Assembly (NCBI GenBank): GCA_946480525.1
Contig: CAMLLA010000139.1
Coordinates: forward strand, 1 to 9,495
Length of the DNA stretch: 9,495 nucleotides
Reading direction: 5' to 3'
Origin: an uncultured Asticcacaulis sp.
GTDB taxonomy: Bacteria > Pseudomonadota > Alphaproteobacteria > Caulobacterales > Caulobacteraceae
Shown: in pieces, positions 4,594 to 9,495 of the stretch
Position numbering within the stretch: the stretch's first letter is position 1
Layout of the letters: each line of letters begins with the position of its first letter
Translations under genes and position numbers: made by a program
Notes under the pieces: generated by a model
Told to the model about the DNA's origin: nothing
The model's database searches: none
What the model saw: only the letters and a program-made list of their open reading frames with translations

Positions 4594-6204
4594 CTAGCTT
4601 AGCTTCCGAGGCTTACGGCCCCAGAGATGTTCCCACTTCCAGCCTGTCAGATCTTCGACGATCCGCTTGGACTCTTCGGACTCTGGCTCGGTCTCGCCGG
4701 CGCGCAGACGCTCGACCTCATGAACAAGGACGGCATGCGTTTTGGCATTAAGCTTGAATGTCCACGAGAAGTAGGCGCCCAGCGCCATCATCAGGATCGG
4801 CCCGCCGACCAGGACCAGGACGATGGTCTGGACGGCCTGTGGTGTTTGGGTGACGAACTCGGAGGCTTCCTTAGGCGTGGCGACATAGCCGCCGGCATCG
4901 ATGAGCCAGCCGGTCGCGACCAGGGCGGCCGACTGGGCGGCCTTGCGCGTAAAGGTCATGACACCGGCAAAGATGCCTTCACGGCGCAGGCCCGTTACGG
5001 CTTCGTCGACGTCGGGCAGGTAATTATAAACTGACCATGGCACGAAGTTCAGCGTGCCACGGCCAAGGCCGGCCAGGATGATCGGCACGAACAGCCAGAA
5101 GATAACACCGAAAGTCGATTGGCTGAAGGACAGGAAGAGGTCGCCGTTGAGCGGCGCCAGCCCTTCGGCAAAACCGGCGGGCTGAGTAAGGTAGAAGGTG
5201 GCGAACAGCAGGACTGCGGCGATAACGAAGCCGATGGCGATGCGATAGGCCACGGTCGGTCCCGTCTTGATAACGACCTGAATGGCTATCATCACCGAGA
5301 TCAACTGAGCGAAATACATTGTCGTCATCATGCCGGCGATCATCGACGTTGTGTCGTCCTTGGTCATGGCGGCGCCGGCTGCCAGGACGGTAGCGACGAA
5401 AATCGGCAGGGCGGTGTTGAAGATGTCCTGCGACAGATAACCGCCGAGATAGATGCTGATGTGCTGGCGAAAGGCGCGCAGGCGCAGGGTCGAGAACAGG
5501 TCGCCGAACATCTTGAACGGGATGAGCAGGGCGGTCTTCAGCGACAGCTTCTCGCCCTTATAGGCCAGCTCTTCCTCGCTGTAGGGGCGTTCCCATGAGA
5601 ATACCACGACGAGGATGACGACCAGCGAGAACAGCACCCCGAAGATGGCGGCCATGATCAGGAAGGTGTCGGGCGAATTCTTGCCGCCGAAATTGTCGAT
5701 GATGAACTTCGGCAGGTAGGAGGCGAGGATGGCCGACGATTGCGCAATGATCATCCGCGCGCCTGCGAACTTGGCTTTCTGCTTGTAATCCTTCGTCATT
5801 TCCGCAGCCAGTGTTTCCCACGGAATGAGGAACATGGTGTAGACGAATTCGAAGAAGATAAAGGTCAGCAGGTAGTACCAGAAGGTCTGGCCCGTCACGA
5901 AGATCAGCGCGAATGAGGGCAGCAGCGGTATGGTCATCATTAGGAAGATCTTGCGCCGGCCGATCTTTCGGCCGATCCAGGTGTGGCGCAGATTGTCCGA
6001 GATATAGCCGATCAGCGGACAGGTGATGGCTTCGAGCAGACGCGGCAGGCCCAGGATCATCCCGGCTTCGACGGCCGACAGGTCGCAGAAGGTCGTGAAG
6101 AAGTAGAACAGCCAGCCGGTGATGACGGCCTGCGCGCCGGCGCCCAGCATGTCACCGGAGCCCCAGCCCCAGTGATTGACCCAACTGATTTTACGCTCCG
6201 CCAC
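4594..6204 (-). CDS. GPH-family (MelB-type) sugar transporter, MFS fold
   Basis: This 536-residue transporter has about 12 hydrophobic segments and belongs to the glycoside-pentoside-hexuronide:cation symporter family (TC 2.A.2). Family features include WGWGSGDMLGAG at the start of helix 1 (Asp18 matches MelB Asp19), the loop after helix 2 with SDNLRHTWIGRKIGRRK, and the late motif GLRREGIFAGVMTFTRK. The positions that bind sodium in MelB (Asp55, Asn58, Asp59) are here Glu58, Thr61 and Cys62 in the segment PRLLEAITCPLIG. A polar tail of about 45 residues follows the last helix, making it longer than MelB (about 470). The start codon is GTG with AAGGAG ten bases upstream. Its place after GH35 and GH105 genes suggests import of galacturonate/rhamnose-containing or galactosyl oligosaccharides, in the manner of RhiT. 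The substrate is inferred, not shown. Confidence 0.9.
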   Translation of the reverse strand: MAERKISWVNHWGWGSGDMLGAGAQAVITGWLFYFFTTFCDLSAVEAGMILGLPRLLEAITCPLIGYISDNLRHTWIGRKIGRRKIFLMMTIPLLPSFALIFVTGQTFWYYLLTFIFFEFVYTMFLIPWETLAAEMTKDYKQKAKFAGARMIIAQSSAILASYLPKFIIDNFGGKNSPDTFLIMAAIFGVLFSLVVILVVVFSWERPYSEEELAYKGEKLSLKTALLIPFKMFGDLFSTLRLRAFRQHISIYLGGYLSQDIFNTALPIFVATVLAAGAAMTKDDTTSMIAGMMTTMYFAQLISVMIAIQVVIKTGPTVAYRIAIGFVIAAVLLFATFYLTQPAGFAEGLAPLNGDLFLSFSQSTFGVIFWLFVPIILAGLGRGTLNFVPWSVYNYLPDVDEAVTGLRREGIFAGVMTFTRKAAQSAALVATGWLIDAGGYVATPKEASEFVTQTPQAVQTIVLVLVGGPILMMALGAYFSWTFKLNAKTHAVLVHEVERLRAGETEPESEESKRIVEDLTGWKWEHLWGRKPRKLS

Positions 6205-6214
6205 TGGCGTTACT

Positions 6215-6220
6215 CTCCTT
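6215..6220 (-). promoter_or_regulatory. Ribosome binding site for the GTG-started transporter gene
   Basis: AAGGAG on the minus strand, ten bases before the GTG at 6204. No ATG is near, the next in-frame one being residue 19 inside helix 1, so this site supports the unusual start codon. Confidence 0.7.
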
Positions 6221-6238
6221 TATTGTCGTTCTTGCAAG

Positions 6239-6264
6239 CAGACGAACGGCAGGGCGTTCGTCTG
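6239..6264 (-). promoter_or_regulatory. Leader hairpin before the transporter gene
   Basis: CAGACGAACG (6239-6248) pairs perfectly with CGTTCGTCTG (6255-6264) around a six-base loop. It lies 18 bases upstream of the transporter ribosome binding site. It could be an RNA stem that protects a processed 5' end, or a DNA operator. It is not followed by a T-run on the minus strand, so it is not a standard terminator. Confidence 0.5.
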
Positions 6265-6275
6265 AAGAAAAATTC

Positions 6276-6311
6276 AAAAATTCTCGCAGAGCCGTCTCAA
6301 AGAGAATTTTT
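6276..6311 (-). promoter_or_regulatory. AT-rich inverted repeat AAAAATTCTC/GAGAATTTTT
   Basis: Ten-base perfect arms (6276-6285 and 6302-6311) enclose 16 bases. Read in the direction of transcription, the second arm ends in TTTTT and is followed by GAATTTTTC, so it looks like a weak second terminator or an attenuator stem. The AT-rich character stands out in this GC-rich DNA. Its first arm overlaps a CGAAAAA segment that could instead pair with the T-run of the terminator just upstream. Confidence 0.5.
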
Positions 6312-6325
6312 TCGATATTGGCCCA

Positions 6326-6367
6326 CGAAAAACGTATTCGGCGCTCTTGGGCGCCGAAACTTTTTCG
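6326..6367 (-). terminator. Rho-independent terminator after the GH105 gene
   Basis: The core stem TTCGGCGC (6337-6344) pairs with GCGCCGAA (6351-6358) around a six-base loop. It is flanked by CGAAAAA (6326-6332) and TTTTTCG (6361-6367), which can also pair and extend the stem. On the minus strand a TTTTT run follows shortly after the stem, and the element starts four bases beyond the GH105 stop codon. Both strands carry T-runs, so it may work in both directions. If efficient, it would reduce read-through into the transporter gene. Confidence 0.75.
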
Positions 6368-6371
6368 GGAA

Positions 6372-7562
6372 TCAAATAAACCGGTACATGAACTCCGTCA
6401 TGGTCAGCAGCGCCATGGCCTGGCCGAATGGCATGCTGGTCAGCGGGATGTCCTTGTATTCCTGGATCGAGTTGAAGACCGGCGTGCCGAACGACACCTG
6501 GGTCAGTTCACCGGCGTCCGAGATATGGGCGCGGACGGCGCGCGCGCCCTTGAGGCCGATCTCTTCGTAATCGCGCGAGATGTAGCCCTTGCGGACGGCC
6601 TTCAGGATGCCGTAGGCGAAACCGGCAGACGCCGCGGCTTCTTCGTACGATGTTTCGTCGTCGAGAATGGTGCGCCACAGGCCCGACGGCGCCTGAACCT
6701 TGGCCAGCGCCGAAACCTGCGCTTCCAGCGTGTCGATCAGGAACTGGCGCACCGCGTCGTCCTTGGGCAGGTCGAGCAGTTCGATGAATTCCGGGATGAC
6801 GATCGTCACCCACGAATTGCCGCGGCCCCACAGGGCGTTGGCGAAGTTGTGGCGGCCGTCGAAGGTCCAGCCGTGGTACCACAGGCCGGTCTTGCGGTCG
6901 GTCAGGTACTTGATGTGGATCAGGAACTGGCGCTTGGCCTCCTCGACATAGTGCGGGCGGTTGAGCAGCAGGCCGATCTTGGCCAGCGGCATGACCGACA
7001 TCATCAGCGTGTCGTCCCAGAGTTGCTGGTTGTTGACACTGTTATAGACGATGTGCTGGAAGCCGCCTTCCTCGGTGCGCGGCAGGTCGTTCATCACCCA
7101 TTCGGCCCAGACGTCGAGGTAGGGCAGGTAGCGGCGGTCGCCGGTGCGCTCATAAAGGTAGGCCAGGGTCAGGAAGGGCGCGACCGTATTGATATTGCGC
7201 GACGGCATGCCTTCGCGGAAACGGTCCTCGAACCAGTTGACCATGATGTCCCAGGTCGTCTGGTCGCCGGTCATCTCCCACACCTTGTACATGCCATAGA
7301 GGCCGACGCCGTGGGTCCATTCGAAGCCGTGCCAGCTCTTGGTGTCGATCACCCGGCCGTCTTCCAGGCGCAGCAGGAACTGGCCGCTTTCGTCGCGGAT
7401 ATTGACCAGGTTGTCGATCAGACGGTGCGAGGCATCGAGGATGTCGTTGCGGTCAGCGCCAAGATTTGCCGTCTGGTGACGCAGCAGCGGATGGATGCGG
7501 TCCGGATGGGGCGGGGTGAGGATCTGATTGTTCATCTGGTTTTTGGGGAAGGGGACGTTCAT
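6372..7562 (-). CDS. GH105 unsaturated rhamnogalacturonyl hydrolase-like enzyme
   Basis: This 396-residue protein has the (alpha/alpha)6-barrel signature of glycoside hydrolase family 105 (YteR/RhiN type). These enzymes hydrate the double bond of unsaturated galacturonyl residues left by rhamnogalacturonan lyases and thereby release the sugar. Recognisable segments are WHGFEWTHGVGLYGM (77-91), QLWDDTLMMSVMPLAKIG (180-197, with Asp184 the likely catalytic acid by comparison with YteR Asp143), TGLWYHGW (225-232), NALWGRGNSWV (242-252), SGLWRTILDD (293-302) and ASAGFAYGI (311-319). No signal peptide is seen, so it should act in the cytoplasm on imported oligosaccharides. It starts 10 bp after the GH35 stop. 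Neither this ATG nor the one at residue 10 (7535) has a good ribosome binding site, which hints at translational coupling and leaves the start uncertain. The related family GH88 is a less likely alternative. Confidence 0.87.
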   Translation of the reverse strand: MNVPFPKNQMNNQILTPPHPDRIHPLLRHQTANLGADRNDILDASHRLIDNLVNIRDESGQFLLRLEDGRVIDTKSWHGFEWTHGVGLYGMYKVWEMTGDQTTWDIMVNWFEDRFREGMPSRNINTVAPFLTLAYLYERTGDRRYLPYLDVWAEWVMNDLPRTEEGGFQHIVYNSVNNQQLWDDTLMMSVMPLAKIGLLLNRPHYVEEAKRQFLIHIKYLTDRKTGLWYHGWTFDGRHNFANALWGRGNSWVTIVIPEFIELLDLPKDDAVRQFLIDTLEAQVSALAKVQAPSGLWRTILDDETSYEEAAASAGFAYGILKAVRKGYISRDYEEIGLKGARAVRAHISDAGELTQVSFGTPVFNSIQEYKDIPLTSMPFGQAMALLTMTEFMYRFI

Positions 7563-7572
7563 GACGGTACTT

Positions 7573-9495
7573 TTAACGTTGCAGGTTTGTGGGGGAAGAC
7601 ACGATCTCGAGCGGCACGCCGCCGCGCACGGCGTTCATGACGACGAGCCTGATCGGTTCCAGCGCATTTTCGGGCTTGCCGTCGGAGGTGACAGCAAGGG
7701 CGATCGTGTTCTTGCCGTTGGGATCGAGGATACCGGCCGGCAGCACAAAGGTGCGCTGTGGGCCGATGTGCGAGATGAAGTTGCCCATGTTCCAGCCGTT
7801 GACGAAGATCAGGGCGCGCATTTTCGGCGCCGACTGTGGCTTCGACGGATCGCCGAATTGCAGGCCCAGCTGGATGTCGTGGCCCTTGGGCAGGTCGAGC
7901 GGCAGCTCGGTTTTCAGCCAGTAGGTACCCGGCGCCGGCGGAGCATCGGTAGGTTTTGCGGGTGTCCAGCCGGTGGTGTCGGGCTTTGCGCCGTAGGGCA
8001 GGTGCCAACCTTGGCGTTCGCCATAGAGGCCGCCATTGTTCATTGGACCGCGCACCAGATCGGCGATGCGCTCGCCGCCCTTGTTGCCCTGGATCTTCCA
8101 GGCGATCGGCGTCCTGGCGACCGGATTGGCGACGGGTGAGCCTGAGAGAATCGCGCTGATCAGGCCGCGCGCCTCCTTGTGCTCATCGTCGGCCGCCAGA
8201 TCCCAGTTGTGCGAATTGTTGCGCACCATGACCGACAGGACATGGTTGCCCGGCTTAAGATTGGCAGGCAGCGCAAACTGCGCCTTGGCCGTCGTTTCGG
8301 GACGTGGCTTGCCCGACGGGACTTCCGACTGGCCGATAAACTGGCCGTCGAGCCAGGCTTGCAGGATGCCCGAACCGCCGCCGCCATAGTGGACATCGAG
8401 CGTTTGCGGCACGGTGTGGGCGTTTGTCTTGCCGGCCTTGACCTCGAAGCGGCCGCGATACCAGACATCGCCGTGGTGAAAACCGTACTGGCTCATGTCG
8501 AGCACGGGCTCACCTTTCGGCGGCGCGGTGTTCTTGGTGGCGGTCGTCGTCGTCAGATCGGCCTTGCGCCAGTCGCTATCGTCGAAATCGGGCCTGGCTT
8601 CGGGCGAGTCCGCGCGACGCAGCCATTGCGCCTGCATCAGGTCGGGCAGATTGACGGCTTCGGGGCCTTGAATACCAAACGCCTTCAGATTGACGCCGTC
8701 GGCTTTTAGATCATATCGCGCATGGGTTTCCAGGCCCAGCCCCTGGCCATTTACCTCAAGGCCTGCGATGAATTTGTCGAACCAGACCTCGACATTGCCA
8801 TCGTCCTGTGCCGCCACGTCGGCCTTGATCGACAGAACGTCCGGCTCGTTCACAAGATCGAATGCAGCCGAGCGCAGAAGCGATTGTGAATAGGCCAGTA
8901 CGCGACCCTTCGACGTGTCCAGCAGCCAGAACTTCTGCGCCGATGCATCGTCGCCAAGGAAGAGCAGTAAGTCAGGCTTGCCGCCGCCACTGATACGCAG
9001 GCGGATCAGGCCGTCCTGCTTGTAGTTCAGGCGCAGGTCGCCAGATGTCTTGTCATAGACGGTCGTGGCCGCGCCGGCCAGCACCTCGACCTTAGGCTTC
9101 CTGGCATAGCGCAGCACGGTTTCGCCATCTTCGCCGGGGCGGCCGGTAAAGACGGCGATGTCGCGATTGCCCTGCTGCAGGTGGGTTTGCAGGTCCGAGG
9201 TCGAATAGACCAGGTGCTGGCGCTCCATGGCGTAGGAAGCCAGCAGCATCTTCGCATCCTGGCCCTTGATACGCGAGGCGATGGTGTAGTTGCCGTCGCG
9301 CGTGGTCAGCTCGACACTGAAACGGTCGTCGCCCAGGCCGTCGGACGGGTTGTGGACGGCGAACAGCACATGGGTGCCGAGGCGGCGGTTGAGATTATGG
9401 TAGACCTTCACCCGCTCCGACGAGGACTTCAGCGCAGGTCCCTTGTCCATCTCGGCCAGCACCTGCTCGGCCGCCTGCACGAACATGCCCTGCTG
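7573..9495 (-). CDS. GH35 beta-galactosidase, C-terminal part (5' end outside window)
   Basis: The reading frame is open to the right edge, so only the last 640 or so residues are seen; numbers here count from the first visible Met (9486). The sequence matches the multidomain C-terminal half of large, fungal-type GH35 beta-galactosidases. A beta-rich region (about 25-215) corresponds to BetaGal domain 2/3. Two jelly-roll domains follow. The first (about 330-450) has WYRGRFEV, HYGGGGSGILQAWLDGQFIG and LSVMVRNNSHNWD. The second (about 520-620) is introduced by GPMNNGGLYGERQGWHLP (480-497) and has RALIFVNGWNMGNFISHIGP and LPAGILDPNGKNTIALAV. The catalytic barrel with its two Glu residues must lie upstream of the window. 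The enzyme removes terminal beta-galactose, probably from pectic galactan side chains or galactosylated oligosaccharides given its neighbours. Whether it is exported cannot be judged here. It is the first visible gene of the sugar operon. Confidence 0.88.
   Translation of the reverse strand, partial: QQGMFVQAAEQVLAEMDKGPALKSSSERVKVYHNLNRRLGTHVLFAVHNPSDGLGDDRFSVELTTRDGNYTIASRIKGQDAKMLLASYAMERQHLVYSTSDLQTHLQQGNRDIAVFTGRPGEDGETVLRYARKPKVEVLAGAATTVYDKTSGDLRLNYKQDGLIRLRISGGGKPDLLLFLGDDASAQKFWLLDTSKGRVLAYSQSLLRSAAFDLVNEPDVLSIKADVAAQDDGNVEVWFDKFIAGLEVNGQGLGLETHARYDLKADGVNLKAFGIQGPEAVNLPDLMQAQWLRRADSPEARPDFDDSDWRKADLTTTTATKNTAPPKGEPVLDMSQYGFHHGDVWYRGRFEVKAGKTNAHTVPQTLDVHYGGGGSGILQAWLDGQFIGQSEVPSGKPRPETTAKAQFALPANLKPGNHVLSVMVRNNSHNWDLAADDEHKEARGLISAILSGSPVANPVARTPIAWKIQGNKGGERIADLVRGPMNNGGLYGERQGWHLPYGAKPDTTGWTPAKPTDAPPAPGTYWLKTELPLDLPKGHDIQLGLQFGDPSKPQSAPKMRALIFVNGWNMGNFISHIGPQRTFVLPAGILDPNGKNTIALAVTSDGKPENALEPIRLVVMNAVRGGVPLEIVSSPTNLQR

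Noticed and set aside
6318..7640. Plus-strand ORF of 440 codons covering the whole GH105 gene
   Set aside because: It mirrors the GH105 codons. The translation is rich in V, D, Q and H in the manner of antisense frames and no family is recognisable. It starts inside the terminator region without a ribosome binding site.

Overview
The window looks like chromosomal DNA from a GC-rich alphaproteobacterium, most plausibly Caulobacteraceae (Asticcacaulis/Caulobacter-like). This is an inference from strong G/C third-position bias, long antisense shadow ORFs, REP-like intergenic repeats of a kind I associate with this group, and a carbohydrate-scavenging gene set. No rRNA, tRNA, CRISPR array, insertion sequence or phage gene was seen.

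Left part (1-4020, all genes on the minus strand). A lipoprotein-type LemA gene (3253-3918) leads a compact run with two TPM-domain genes: a secreted/anchored YgcG-like protein with a glycine-rich tail (2417-3223), then a membrane TPM paralogue (1710-2405). After a 317-bp gap comes a short Hsp70/YegD-like ATPase gene (154-1392) that lacks a DnaK-type substrate-binding domain. Two pairs of inverted intergenic repeats flank the Hsp70 gene (1-130 and 1478-1669). In both pairs the arms are conserved between copies while the small inner hairpin has changed sequence but kept its ability to pair.

Middle (4024-4551, plus strand). A CPBP/Abi-type intramembrane glutamic protease gene is divergent from lemA. 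The 105-bp region between them carries two short palindromes. The protease gene converges on the sugar genes, and a strong terminator hairpin starts directly after its stop codon.

Right part (4594-9495, minus strand). In transcription order this is a GH35 beta-galactosidase (C-terminal two-thirds only; the catalytic N-terminus lies beyond the right edge), a GH105 unsaturated rhamnogalacturonyl hydrolase-type enzyme, and a GPH-family (MelB-type) MFS transporter. GH35 and GH105 are 10 bp apart. GH105 and the transporter are separated by 167 bp holding three hairpins, including a terminator-like one with alternative pairings. Together they look like the end of a pectin / rhamnogalacturonan-I use cluster: beta-galactosyl side chains removed by GH35, oligosaccharides imported by the GPH transporter, and unsaturated disaccharides cleaved in the cytoplasm by GH105. 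The transporter lacks the acidic residues that bind sodium in MelB.

No wholly new system is proven here. The items most worth a second look are the hairpin-swapping repeats, the alternating hairpins before the transporter gene, the altered cation site, and the LemA/TPM/TPM group next to an Hsp70-like ATPase and a membrane protease.
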